Shown: piece after piece, positions 8,102 through 16,079 of the stretch
Position numbering within the stretch: the first letter of the stretch is position 1
How the letters are laid out: each line of letters starts with the position of its first letter
Assembly: GCA_041686855.1 (NCBI GenBank)
Contig: JAWLDA010000004.1
Span: 186,001 to 250,000, forward strand
Origin: JAWLDA01 sp041686855
GTDB lineage: Bacteria; Bacillota; Limnochordia; DTU080; RSA5
Length of the DNA: 64,000 nucleotides
Direction of reading: 5' to 3'
The notes under the pieces: model-generated
Database searches by the model: none
What the model was told of the DNA's origin: nothing
Seen by the model: only the letters and a program-made list of their open reading frames with translations
Program-made: the position numbers and the translations under genes

Positions 8102-9124
8102 ATGTCGCGCCGCGGCAAACTCCTGTTGCTGGTCGTGGCTTTGATCGGCGTCGGGATTCTTCTCGTGCGAATCCGGGGAGTCCTGACGCCTTTCTTTCTC
8201 GGTTGTGCCATCGCGTATATCAGCTTCCCGTTGGTCCAGCGGCTCGAGGGGAAGCAAGTTCCTCGTATGCTCGCGATCCTCCTGGTTTACGCCATTTTCA
8301 TAGTGGTCGTCATTTTCGCGTTCTACGCGCTCGTACCCAGCTTAGGCCGTGAACTTGAGCAGATCATGGCACAGTTGCCCGAACAGACGCGTCGCGTTGA
8401 GGCGCTTCTTGGCGACGTGTTGGGCCGGCTGCGGAATATGTGGGTGCCCGAGGGAATGCGCGACGTCATGAACATCTCCCTCGAACGGGTGGAGGCTCTG
8501 ATCGAGCGGTTCCTCACGCGGGTGACTGAGATCCTTTTTGTCACGATTTCGCACTTGTTTAACTTCTTTCTTGCGCCGTTTCTAGCCTACTACATCTTGC
8601 GTGACTTTGAGCGTATTCGCCGTACGATCGTCTTGTGGCTGCCCAGCAAACGCAGGAAAGAAGTGTTGGAGCTACTCTCGCGGGCCAACCGGGTTGTCTC
8701 AGGCTACTTGCGGGGGCAATTAATCGTCTCCGGGGTCGTCGGTCTCCTAGTGGCGGGCGGTCTGTCGCTACTGGGTGTGCGGTACGCGCTCCTCTTGGGG
8801 CTGATTGCGGCGCTCGCCGACATCATCCCGTACTTTGGGCCGATCATCAGCGGTGTTCCTGCCGTGGGCCTGGCGCTCCTCCAGAGCCCCATGACGGCGC
8901 TCTGGGCGCTCTTGTTGTTAGTCGCCGTACAACAGTTCGAAGGGAGCGTGCTCAGCCCCAAGATCGTGGGTGAACGGGTCGGATTGCATCCACTCACGGT
9001 GATCTTCGCAATCCTCACAGGCGGCGAGTTGATGGGGATCGTAGGCATGTTTCTGGCCGTCCCTGTTGCGGCGATCATCAAGGTAGTCGGCGCCTACATG
9101 GTGACTAAAATTCTCAGTGCGTAA
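8102..9124 (+). CDS. yrrI: AI-2E family transporter (DUF20 permease)
   Basis: A 340-residue polytopic membrane protein of the AI-2 exporter superfamily. It has two N-terminal membrane segments, a soluble coiled region (about residues 80-145), then at least four more segments including ADIIPYFGPIISGVP, the family signature, and QFEGSVLSPKIVGERVGLHP. Substrates vary in this family and cannot be told here. The position just upstream of alaS matches yrrI of B. subtilis. Starts at ATG 8102. Confidence 0.9.
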   Translation: MSRRGKLLLLVVALIGVGILLVRIRGVLTPFFLGCAIAYISFPLVQRLEGKQVPRMLAILLVYAIFIVVVIFAFYALVPSLGRELEQIMAQLPEQTRRVEALLGDVLGRLRNMWVPEGMRDVMNISLERVEALIERFLTRVTEILFVTISHLFNFFLAPFLAYYILRDFERIRRTIVLWLPSKRRKEVLELLSRANRVVSGYLRGQLIVSGVVGLLVAGGLSLLGVRYALLLGLIAALADIIPYFGPIISGVPAVGLALLQSPMTALWALLLLVAVQQFEGSVLSPKIVGERVGLHPLTVIFAILTGGELMGIVGMFLAVPVAAIIKVVGAYMVTKILSA

Positions 9125-9132
9125 AAAGAATA

Positions 9133-9200
9133 ACGGGCGGGATCTTTGTTGGGCAGCGGGGCGAAAAGCCCCTTAGTTGACAAAGATTTCACCCGCCTGT
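9133..9200 (+). other. Long imperfect stem-loop between the permease gene and alaS
   Basis: GGCGGG and ATCTTTGT on the 5' side pair with ACAAAGAT and CCCGCC on the 3' side, with a small bulge. An internal hairpin GGGGC-GAAAA-GCCCC sits at the top. There is no U-run after the 3' arm, so it is not a classic terminator, although the inner hairpin followed by TTAGTT could terminate weakly. It overlaps the alaS promoter. No T-box motif is present. Confidence 0.6.
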
Positions 9201-9205
9201 AACAT
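9177..9205 (+). promoter_or_regulatory. Sigma-A promoter for alaS
   Basis: TTGACA (9177-9182), a 17-base spacer, and TAACAT (9200-9205). The -35 and spacer lie in the 3' arm of the stem-loop upstream of alaS, leaving a short leader before GTG 9243. Confidence 0.65.
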
Positions 9206-9242
9206 AATTTGTGCATCCTTGGAATAGGGGAGGCGCTCATAC

Positions 9243-11915
9243 GTGGGACGACCGAAGAGTGCCGACGCTCTGAGAGAGCGTTATCTACAATTTTTTGCTG
9301 CCAAAGGACATGAAATCTTGCCCGGAGCGTCGCTCATTCCAGCCGGCGATCCGACACTCCTGCTGACGAGCGCCGGGATGGTCCCGTTCAAGCCGTACTT
9401 TTTAGGGCTCGAGACCCCGAAAGTGCGTCGGGTGACGACCTGTCAGCGGTGCGTGCGCACAGGGGACATTGAGAATGTGGGCCTTACTAACAGGCATCAC
9501 ACGTTCTTTGAGATGTTAGGAAACTTTTCGTTCGGCGATTACTTTAAACGAGACGCGATCCACTTTGCTTGGGAGTTTGTCACCCGAGAGTTGGAGTTGC
9601 CCGCCCAGCGTTTGTGGGCATCGATCTATCTGGAAGATGACGAAGCGCACGATTTCTGGCACCGAGAGATCGGCCTCCCGGAGGAGCGTATCGTGCGTTT
9701 GGGCAAGTCCGACAATTTTTGGGAGATCGGTGTGGGCCCATGCGGTCCGTGTTCAGAGATTTACTACGACCGCGGCGAGGAGTACGGCTGCGGCCGCCCG
9801 GAATGCGCGCCGGCGTGTGATGAGTGTGAGCGTTACCTCGAAATTTGGAATCTGGTCTTCATTCAGTTCCACCAAGACGAAGCGGGGAACCTCACACCGC
9901 TCAAGTCGCCGGGCGTCGACACAGGGATGGGCCTCGAGCGCACCGCGTCGGTGTTGCAAAACGTCGACAGCAACTTTGAGATCGACAACATCGCTCCAAT
10001 TGTAGCGCATATCTCCCAAGTCGCAGGGGTTCAGTATGGGCAGGGGCACGAGAGCGATATTAGCATTCGTGTGATCACCGACCACATGCGCGGGGTCGCC
10101 TTCATGATCCACGATGGCATCCTCCCCGGCAACGAGGGGCGAGGCTACGTCTTGCGTCGCCTGCTTCGCCGTGCCGTTCGCCATGCCAAACTCCTGGGGA
10201 TCGAGGGAGCGTTTTTGCCGGGCGTCATCGACGTCGTACTCGACCAACTGTGTTCGGCCTATCCCGATCTCGACAAGAGTCGCGAGATGATCAAGCGCGT
10301 GGTCGGCGTCGAGGAGTCCAGATTCCACGAGACCCTCGATCAAGGGATGGAGATCCTTGAAACCCGCATGCGAGAGATGACCGAGTCGGGGCAGACGACG
10401 CTCTCGGGGAGCGCTGCATTTCAACTGTACGATACGTACGGGTTTCCCGTCGAGTTGACTCTTGAGATCCTGGCTGCCCACGACTTTACGCTCGACAACG
10501 CCGGCTTTGAGGAAGCCATGGAGGCCCAGCGAGAAAGGGCGCGGGCCGCCCGCCGCCGCATGGGCTATCTGGGGGATGTCGACGTCGCCTACGGTGAGAT
10601 CGATATGGGTGTAACAAGCACCCCATTCGTCGGCTACGAGACGACGCAGATTGAGGCCGACGTGATCGCCCTCACCGCCTACAACGAACAGGCAGGACGC
10701 GTCGAAGAAGGTCAAGACGTCGAGATCTTCCTCGATAAGACGCCGTTTTATCCTGAAGGCGGTGGGCAGGTGGCCGACACCGGCTTCCTTACCGCGGCCA
10801 GCGGTCGGATCCAAGTAAAAGATGTTGCGCGGGTAGCCGGGGGACTCATCGTTCATCGCGGGCGTGTGCTCACAGGTTACGTACAGGTCGGCGACAGAGT
10901 GCAGGCGAGTGTCGACGACGCATCGCGCCGAAGCACTGCACGCAACCACACGGCGACTCACCTCATGCACAAAGCGTTGCACGAGGTGGTGGGGGACCAC
11001 GCCAACCAGGCTGGATCGTTGGTCGCCCCTGATCGACTCCGCTTCGACTTTACGCACTTTAAACCCGTCACTCCTGATGAGCTGCAGGAAGTCGAGCGCC
11101 GCGTGAACGAGAAAATCTTGGAGAACCTCGTCGTCGATTGGAGCGTCATGTCCTTCGACGAAGCGAAGGCGAGTGGGGCGACTGCGCTCTTTGGTGAAAA
11201 GTACGGCGACGAAGTGCGCGTCGTTCGCATCGGCGAGTACAGCAAGGAGTTGTGCGGAGGGACGCACACAACGTCCAGCGCAGAGTTGGGACTCTTTAAG
11301 ATCGTCTACGAGAGCGGTGTGGCCGCTAACGTCCGCCGTATCGAAGCGGTGACCGGTCGAGGAGCCCTCGAGTACCTGGCAGGCCGCGACCAGGCGTTGA
11401 CACGAGCGGCTGAGGCTCTGCAAGTGACCCCCGCCGAGTTGCCCACGCAGCTCGAAAAAGTGCTCGCCGAGGTGAGAGAGCAAGAGCGAGAGATTTCTAA
11501 GTTGAAAGGGCGCCTCGCGCAAGCTCAGATGGGGAGCCTTGTCGAGCAAGTGGAGGAAGTCGGCGGCGTCAAGATACTGTGCCAGCTTGTCGAGGGGCTT
11601 GATATGGACGGCCTGCGCTCCCTCGGTGACCGGCTCAAGAGCGAGTTGGGCTCCGCCGCCATCGTGTTGGGCGGTGTGCACCAAAATAAGGCGCTGCTCG
11701 TGGCAATGGCGACGGATGAGGCCATCGCCCGCGGAATCAAAGCCAATGAGACGCTGAGGCGGGCAGCCGCGGTCGTCTCGGGTGGCGGAGGCGGAAACGA
11801 AAGGATGGCGCAGGCGGGCGGGAAGGATCCGAGCGCCCTTCCGGCAGCGTTAGAGGAAGCCCGGGAGAGCTATCGCCAGCAACTGCACGAACGGGCCGCA
11901 ACCACTGGGACTTAA
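9243..11915 (+). CDS. alaS: Alanyl-tRNA synthetase
   Basis: Charges tRNA-Ala and edits mischarged Ser/Gly. Its 890 residues are full length. The N-terminal class II core shows TSAGMVPFKPYF and NRHHTFFEMLGNFSFGDYFK. The editing domain has the zinc-binding NHTATHLMHKAL and CGGTHTTSS motifs. A coiled coil (about 725-765) leads to the C-Ala domain ending with the glycine-rich GGGGGNERMAQAGG. A cysteine-rich insertion (CGRPECAPACDECERY) sits in the catalytic part. Starts at GTG 9243 after GGGGAGGCG. Confidence 0.98.
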   Translation: MGRPKSADALRERYLQFFAAKGHEILPGASLIPAGDPTLLLTSAGMVPFKPYFLGLETPKVRRVTTCQRCVRTGDIENVGLTNRHHTFFEMLGNFSFGDYFKRDAIHFAWEFVTRELELPAQRLWASIYLEDDEAHDFWHREIGLPEERIVRLGKSDNFWEIGVGPCGPCSEIYYDRGEEYGCGRPECAPACDECERYLEIWNLVFIQFHQDEAGNLTPLKSPGVDTGMGLERTASVLQNVDSNFEIDNIAPIVAHISQVAGVQYGQGHESDISIRVITDHMRGVAFMIHDGILPGNEGRGYVLRRLLRRAVRHAKLLGIEGAFLPGVIDVVLDQLCSAYPDLDKSREMIKRVVGVEESRFHETLDQGMEILETRMREMTESGQTTLSGSAAFQLYDTYGFPVELTLEILAAHDFTLDNAGFEEAMEAQRERARAARRRMGYLGDVDVAYGEIDMGVTSTPFVGYETTQIEADVIALTAYNEQAGRVEEGQDVEIFLDKTPFYPEGGGQVADTGFLTAASGRIQVKDVARVAGGLIVHRGRVLTGYVQVGDRVQASVDDASRRSTARNHTATHLMHKALHEVVGDHANQAGSLVAPDRLRFDFTHFKPVTPDELQEVERRVNEKILENLVVDWSVMSFDEAKASGATALFGEKYGDEVRVVRIGEYSKELCGGTHTTSSAELGLFKIVYESGVAANVRRIEAVTGRGALEYLAGRDQALTRAAEALQVTPAELPTQLEKVLAEVREQEREISKLKGRLAQAQMGSLVEQVEEVGGVKILCQLVEGLDMDGLRSLGDRLKSELGSAAIVLGGVHQNKALLVAMATDEAIARGIKANETLRRAAAVVSGGGGGNERMAQAGGKDPSALPAALEEARESYRQQLHERAATTGT

Positions 11916-11949
11916 ATCCGGCCGCGAGGGTTCTAGGTGATGCGTGCCG

Positions 11950-11981
11950 AAGAGTCCGATAACGGTGTACATTGGACTCTT
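11950..11981 (+). promoter_or_regulatory. Stem-loop abutting the ireB ribosome binding site
   Basis: AAGAGTCC (11950-11957) pairs perfectly with GGACTCTT (11974-11981) around a 16-base loop. The GGGGGTGGG ribosome binding site of ireB follows at once. It could terminate weakly after alaS or tune ireB translation. Confidence 0.5.
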
Positions 11982-11994
11982 TGGGGGTGGGACG

Positions 11995-12261
11995 GTGAAC
12001 GGAGCTTTGAACAGCCCACGGGTGAGCACGATGCGCTTTGAGGTCGAGGACCAAGAGGCCCAGGTGCGTAGCGTTCTACTCCGGGTGAACCGCGCGCTGC
12101 ACGAGAAGGGGTACGATCCGATCAGCCAACTGATTGGCTACCTCCTCTCCGGCGATCCGACGTACATCACCAGCCATGACGGGGCCCGCAGCCTCATACG
12201 GACCGTTGAACGCGACGCCATCTTGGAATCATTGATTAAGGAGTATTTCGCGCAGCCCTGA
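11995..12261 (+). CDS. ireB: IreB family regulatory protein (DUF965, YrzL)
   Basis: An 88-residue protein with the family core ALHEKGYDPISQLIGYLLSG DPTYITSHDGARSLIRTVERD, written here in two pieces. In Enterococcus IreB is a substrate of the IreK Ser/Thr kinase and affects cephalosporin resistance; YrzL of Bacillus is less studied. GTG 11995 is chosen because GGGGGTGGG lies five bases upstream and the length then matches the family; an earlier in-frame ATG (11944) would add 17 unlike residues. It lies between alaS and ruvX, the standard context. Confidence 0.93.
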   Translation: MNGALNSPRVSTMRFEVEDQEAQVRSVLLRVNRALHEKGYDPISQLIGYLLSGDPTYITSHDGARSLIRTVERDAILESLIKEYFAQP

Positions 12262-12320
12262 ACAGCCTGATCACTCGTGTGCGGATGAGGACGTTTGGGT
12301 ATCAGCGAATATTGTGCAAG

Positions 12321-12360
12321 CGGGAGGGGTCTGATAGTAACAGCTCCTCCCGTTCTCTTT
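12321..12360 (+). terminator. Probable intrinsic terminator after ireB
   Basis: CGGGAGGGG (12321-12329) pairs with CTCCTCCCG (12344-12352) including one G-U, followed by the pyrimidine tract TTCTCTTT. It lies between ireB and ruvX. Confidence 0.6.
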
Positions 12361-12384
12361 ATCCGTAGGTGAGGGGGGAGTCAC

Positions 12385-12816
12385 CTGAAGCGACTGATGG
12401 GCCTGGATGTGGGTCGCAAGAGGATCGGCGTCGCCTTCAGCGATTTGTTGGGCTTGACGGCGCAGGCGCATGAAGTGTGGCAGTGTCGTGGACGCACACA
12501 AGACGTGCAGCATCTCGTTGAGTTGGCTAAAGAGCGCGATGTTGGCGAGGTGGTCCTCGGATACCCCTTGCGAACGGATGGGACCGCCGGACCTGAAGCT
12601 GAATACGTCGTCGACTTTAAGGAGGCCCTGCACACTGAGGCGCCCGATCTCATCTTCCATTTATGGGACGAGCGGTTTACGACGCATGAGGCAGAGCGTT
12701 CGCTAAAAGAGCAAGGGTTAAACGGCCGCCGCCGCCGCCAAGTCGTCGATATGGCGGCCGCTGCGTTGATATTACAAAGCTTTATGGAGAGGAGAGCCAA
12801 CCGACGTGGCACATGA
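12385..12816 (+). CDS. ruvX: Putative pre-16S rRNA nuclease / Holliday junction resolvase-like YqgF
   Basis: RNase H-fold protein (YqgF/RuvX) implicated in 16S rRNA 5'-end maturation. The first catalytic Asp lies in GLDVGRKRIGVAFSD, a Glu/Asp pair around VVLGYPLRTDGT, and the last acidic site in WDERFTT. An ATG occurs at 12397, but the only good Shine-Dalgarno (GGGGGGAG, 12373-12380) is placed for the in-frame CTG at 12385, giving the family-like LKRLMGLDVG. I annotate from 12385 (143 residues) with the start uncertain. It overlaps yrzB by 11 bases. Confidence 0.9.
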   Translation: MKRLMGLDVGRKRIGVAFSDLLGLTAQAHEVWQCRGRTQDVQHLVELAKERDVGEVVLGYPLRTDGTAGPEAEYVVDFKEALHTEAPDLIFHLWDERFTTHEAERSLKEQGLNGRRRRQVVDMAAAALILQSFMERRANRRGT

Positions 12817-13060
12817 AGAGCCCGATGTGGTGTTGGTGGACGAAGAGGGTATCGAGCATCGATTCTACTTGTATCAAGTGATTGAGGTCGATAATAGCAG
12901 TTACGCACTCTTGCAACCCGAAGACGACGAAGAGGAGCTCGTCGTGCTGCGCATGGAGGGTGACGACGAGGAGCGCACGCTGGTCTCGATCAGCGACGAA
13001 GAGTGGGAACGTGTCGCCGCCGCGCTCGATGGTCAGGAGTTGGATCAGGAGCCAGAATAG
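12806..13060 (+). CDS. yrzB: DUF1292 family protein (YrzB)
   Basis: An 84-residue, very acidic protein (EDDEEELVVLRMEGDDEER) of the DUF1292 family. Function is unknown. GTG 12806 overlaps the end of ruvX by 11 bases, with GGAGAG upstream, so translation is probably coupled. The order alaS-ireB-ruvX-yrzB is conserved in Firmicutes. Confidence 0.9.
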   Translation: MAHEEPDVVLVDEEGIEHRFYLYQVIEVDNSSYALLQPEDDEEELVVLRMEGDDEERTLVSISDEEWERVAAALDGQELDQEPE

Positions 13061-13082
13061 AAAAGTCCTGCTAGAGACCGTG

Positions 13083-13140
13083 CACGTTTGCCTTACCTCC
13101 GACATAGGATTTAAATCCATGAAGTGTGGGATTTACACTA
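13083..13140 (+). promoter_or_regulatory. Candidate mother-cell promoter and palindromes before sigK
   Basis: CATAGGATT (13103-13111) resembles the -10 of sigma-E/sigma-K promoters but matches neither consensus fully. It is followed by the palindrome GGATTTAAATCC and the hairpin AGTGT-GGGATTT-ACACT, possibly regulator sites (SpoIIID or GerE would be expected from Bacillus). The match is partial and the call tentative. Confidence 0.3.
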
Positions 13141-13158
13141 AGGAGGTAGGCTCAAGGG

Positions 13159-13860
13159 ATGGCAACCATACTCGCTGCGGTTTACGCACTCTTTCAAGGG
13201 CTCACCGTTCTTGCTTCATATATTGCCAATCAGAGCGTCTTTCCCGCTCCACTCTCGCCTGAACGTGAAGCGGAACTCCTCGGCGACCTAGAATCCGGAT
13301 GTGATGAGGCCCGCAACATTCTCGTCGAGCGCAACCTAAGACTGGTCGCTCATATCGTGAAGAAGTTCGACAACACGGGTGACGACGTCGACGATCTCAT
13401 CTCGATCGGGACGATCGGCCTCATCAAAGCGATCAACACCTTTGACCGAAGCAAGCAGACTCGACTGGCAACGTACGCTGCTCGCTGCATCGAGAACGAG
13501 ATCCTCATGCACCTGCGCTCCACTAAGAAGACTCGGGGCGAAGTGATGCTCGACGATCCGATCGGCTCTGATAAAGAAGGCAACGAGATTACGTTGATGG
13601 ACATTCTCGCGGCAGAGGATGACGTTGCCGAAAGCGTCGAACTTACGGTCGAGCAAGAGGCGATGTACCGGCGATTGGCGAGCCTGAGTCGCCGAGAGAA
13701 GCGGGTCCTTGAGCTTCGCTACGGTTTGCTCGGCGGCATTCGCCGAACGCAACGGGAGATCTCCAAACTTTTAGGCATCTCGCGCAGCTACGTCTCACGA
13801 ATCGAAAAGCGTGCCCTGAATAAACTGCATCGCGAGATGTCGATTGACGCCGTGGAGTAA
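13159..13860 (+). CDS. sigK: RNA polymerase sporulation sigma factor sigma-K (uninterrupted)
   Basis: Late mother-cell sigma factor. It has 233 residues. An N-terminal hydrophobic pro-sequence of about 20 residues (ATILAAVYALFQGLTVLASY) is the kind removed by SpoIVFB. Then come region 2 (NLRLVAHIVKKFDNTG, DLISIGTIGLIKAI, ATYAARCIENEILMHLR), the DPIGSDKEGNEITLMDIL segment, and the region 4 helix-turn-helix (TQREISKLLGISRSYVSRIE). The gene is in one piece, without the skin element of B. subtilis. Starts at ATG 13159 with AAGGAGG upstream. SpoIVB, encoded at 40.7 kb, triggers its processing in Bacillus. Confidence 0.96.
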   Translation: MATILAAVYALFQGLTVLASYIANQSVFPAPLSPEREAELLGDLESGCDEARNILVERNLRLVAHIVKKFDNTGDDVDDLISIGTIGLIKAINTFDRSKQTRLATYAARCIENEILMHLRSTKKTRGEVMLDDPIGSDKEGNEITLMDILAAEDDVAESVELTVEQEAMYRRLASLSRREKRVLELRYGLLGGIRRTQREISKLLGISRSYVSRIEKRALNKLHREMSIDAVE

Positions 13861-13868
13861 CAATTCTG

Positions 13869-13879
13869 TATGGTATAAT
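13869..13879 (+). promoter_or_regulatory. Extended -10 promoter for yqeG-yqeH
   Basis: TATG-N-TATAAT (13869-13879) is a perfect extended -10 just after the sigK stop codon. No -35 at the right distance is needed for this class. It lies about 57 bases before yqeG. Confidence 0.65.
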
Positions 13880-13935
13880 TGGGTCGAACCAGAGCTTGTG
13901 CCTTCTGGGGATATGCACGATGAGGTGACCCGCCT

Positions 13936-14472
13936 GTGTTTAAATTGCTTTGCCCCGACGAATGCGTCGACAGCGTGTTGGATATCGACCTCACGTCGTT
14001 ATATGGTAGAGGGATCAGAGCGCTTATCCTAGACGTCGACAATACGTTGCTAGGATGGGAGACCGACGAGATCCCCAAAGAGGTGCGCTCTTGGGTTAAC
14101 GGGGCGCAGGCGATTGGCTTTAAAGTGTGCATAGCGTCAAACGGCACGCGCACACGTGTGCGCAAAATTGCCGGCGCTTTAGGAGTGCCCGCCATCTCAA
14201 AGGCCGTTAAGCCACGCAAACGGCCTTTTCGGCGTGCGATGGAGATTCTTGAAACCCCCGCTGGAGCCACGGCTGTGGTAGGCGATCAGATTTTCACCGA
14301 TGTGCTTGGCGGCAATCGCATGGAGTTGTACACGATTCTAATCAATCCGGTCAGCAAAAGGGAGCTAAGGACGACCAAGATGGTCCGTCGCGTCGAACGG
14401 CGCGTCTTGTCCCGCCTGCAACGTAAGGGGCGCCTTGTCAGCCCAGAGCTGGACAAGCGGTTTGGCGGGTAA
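13936..14472 (+). CDS. yqeG: YqeG family HAD-type phosphatase
   Basis: A 178-residue HAD-superfamily IIIA phosphatase. The nucleophile motif is LDVDNTLLGWE, motif II is ASNGT, motif III lysine lies in KPRKRPF, and motif IV is VVGDQIFTDVLGGN. The physiological substrate is unknown. Starts at GTG 13936 with GAGGTGA upstream. It lies upstream of yqeH as in Bacillus. Confidence 0.93.
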   Translation: MFKLLCPDECVDSVLDIDLTSLYGRGIRALILDVDNTLLGWETDEIPKEVRSWVNGAQAIGFKVCIASNGTRTRVRKIAGALGVPAISKAVKPRKRPFRRAMEILETPAGATAVVGDQIFTDVLGGNRMELYTILINPVSKRELRTTKMVRRVERRVLSRLQRKGRLVSPELDKRFGG

Positions 14473-14522
14473 CTCCTTGCCTCATTCTTTCAAATCTTCC
14501 TGGCCAACGGAGGGGAACCTGA

Positions 14523-15689
14523 GTGATAACCGACGATGCGTGTGAGGGGTGTGGAGTCCCCCTCCAGTCGGACCAGCCGGACGCGCCCGGCTATGTGCCG
14601 GCACATGTCGCACGTCGCGGCGAGTCAGTCATCTGTCGCCGCTGTTTTCGAATCAACAACTACGGTAAAGAAGAAGAAGGCGTGAGCACCGACGGCGAGA
14701 ACGCGTGGAGCACAGTGATGGACGTGGTCTCCTCGGTCGACCTCTGCGTGATGGTCGTCGACGTACTCGATTTCGAAGGAAGTTTCGTGCCGCTGTTGGC
14801 CCAGACAAGTGAGGGGCGATTGATCGTCGCTGCCAATAAGATCGACCTCTTGCCGACCAAAACACCGGCAGAAGAAGTGGCGGGGTGGATTGACGCTCGG
14901 CTCGAAGAGCGAGGGATCAAGCACCAAGGAATCTTTAGCGTGAGCGCGCGCACGGGGTACGGGGTACGGGTTCTGCTCGAGTCGGCGCGTCGACTGGTCG
15001 GCCGTGGCGGCAAATTGGGCATCGTCGGCGCCACCAACGTCGGCAAATCGACGTTGGTCAACCGATGGCTTAAAGGGACCGAATCCGAGGGCCCGACCGT
15101 CTCCCGCTTCCCTGGGACTACTTTAGGTGTGGTTGGCCGTGAGATGAACGGCATGGAAATCGAGGTGTTGGACACGCCGGGACTGTTGACGCGCGGACGC
15201 GTGACGGACATCGTCTGCCACTCATGCGCGACGCGCCTCGTTCCGGAATCTCCGCTCACGAGCAAGTTGATACGGCTCACCCACGGACAAGCGGTTGTCA
15301 TCGGAGGATTGGCCGCCTTTGTCCCGGTTGGTGGGGCGGACGAGGAGCACATGCTCCTCGCTTTCGCTGCGGGGGAAGTGCCCATCCAAAAGATACGAGC
15401 GGATCGTGTGGAGAGCGCCTTGGCTGGAGCGGCCAAGGGAGTCGAAAATCTCCTGTGCGATGAGTGCCGTGCGACGCTCAAGCAAGTCGGATGGGAGCAG
15501 GTAGTCACTCATGCCCGGGAGATGGAGGATGTGGCCGTTCACGGCTTGGGATGGATCTCTCCGCGCCGCAAGGGAATTAATGTGAAGGTGAGTGTTCCAG
15601 CGGGGGTCTTGGCAACGACTCGTCCCCGACTCATCGGACCGAAGTCCCCACCTAAAGGCGGGGGACGTGCCGATCGCGATCAATCGTAA
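14523..15689 (+). CDS. yqeH: Ribosome biogenesis GTPase YqeH
   Basis: Circularly permuted GTPase for 30S subunit assembly. It has 388 residues. An N-terminal zinc finger has two cysteine pairs (CEGCGVPL and CRRCFRINNY). The permuted G motifs run NKIDLL (G4), SVSARTGYG (G5), GATNVGKSTLVN (G1), then DTPGL (G3). A C-terminal domain with a further CDEC follows. Starts at GTG 14523 after GGAGGGGAAC. In Bacillus aroE follows; here a different set of aro genes follows. Confidence 0.95.
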   Translation: MITDDACEGCGVPLQSDQPDAPGYVPAHVARRGESVICRRCFRINNYGKEEEGVSTDGENAWSTVMDVVSSVDLCVMVVDVLDFEGSFVPLLAQTSEGRLIVAANKIDLLPTKTPAEEVAGWIDARLEERGIKHQGIFSVSARTGYGVRVLLESARRLVGRGGKLGIVGATNVGKSTLVNRWLKGTESEGPTVSRFPGTTLGVVGREMNGMEIEVLDTPGLLTRGRVTDIVCHSCATRLVPESPLTSKLIRLTHGQAVVIGGLAAFVPVGGADEEHMLLAFAAGEVPIQKIRADRVESALAGAAKGVENLLCDECRATLKQVGWEQVVTHAREMEDVAVHGLGWISPRRKGINVKVSVPAGVLATTRPRLIGPKSPPKGGGRADRDQS

Positions 15690-15766
15690 AGCTTGACGTT
15701 GAATAGCCACGCCATCTGCGGACGTACACTTCCAAAGAGTACATCTTCGCGGGAGGCTGGTTACAC

Positions 15767-15976
15767 ATGGAACAGGTCGTGACGGTGGGATGCCGCATTC
15801 CCCATGGGCGTCAGGCGACGCGCTTGGGCGTGCTGGACGCCATACGAGACGCTGTGCGTACGGTGAAGGAGGGGCATCCTCACCTTGCGAGATCATCGCT
15901 GAAGGACATCGCCTTAAAGAGGCGCGGCGACGAGATTCGCGTGACGCTCTACTTCTCAGCGACGCCGACTCCTTGA
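15767..15976 (+). CDS. Hypothetical 69-aa protein
   Basis: Reading frame of 69 residues starting at ATG 15767 with GGGAGG about ten bases upstream. The sequence (VTVGCRIPHGRQATRLGVLD...LKDIALKRRGDEIRVTLYFS) looks like a small alpha/beta fold and has no membrane segment. I do not recognise a family. It lies alone between yqeH and aroC. The good ribosome binding site and natural-looking composition make it probably real. Confidence 0.6.
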   Translation: MEQVVTVGCRIPHGRQATRLGVLDAIRDAVRTVKEGHPHLARSSLKDIALKRRGDEIRVTLYFSATPTP

Positions 15977-16012
15977 GGCGTTCTCGTGCGACACCCTCCG
16001 CTTGGCCTCTAG

Positions 16013-16043
16013 CGCCAGGGCAGGAGGGCTCCCGTCTCTGGCG
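16013..16043 (+). promoter_or_regulatory. Stem-loop in the aroC leader
   Basis: CGCCAG (16013-16018) pairs with CTGGCG (16038-16043), with a GGG-CT-CCC inner pairing possible. It lies in the 103-base gap before aroC and lacks a U-run. I recognise no known riboswitch or T-box. Confidence 0.4.
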
Positions 16044-16079
16044 AATCAAATCGAATGCACAAAGTCGGGAGGATATCGC

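Noticed and set aside
9125..9242. T-box leader for alaS
   Set aside because: No T-box sequence (AGGGTGGNACCGCG type) or specifier arrangement is present; only a simple bulged stem-loop.
9753..11684. A 643-codon ORF antisense to alaS
   Set aside because: Long antisense frames are common in GC-rich genes; alaS is certain on the other strand and the antisense product resembles nothing.
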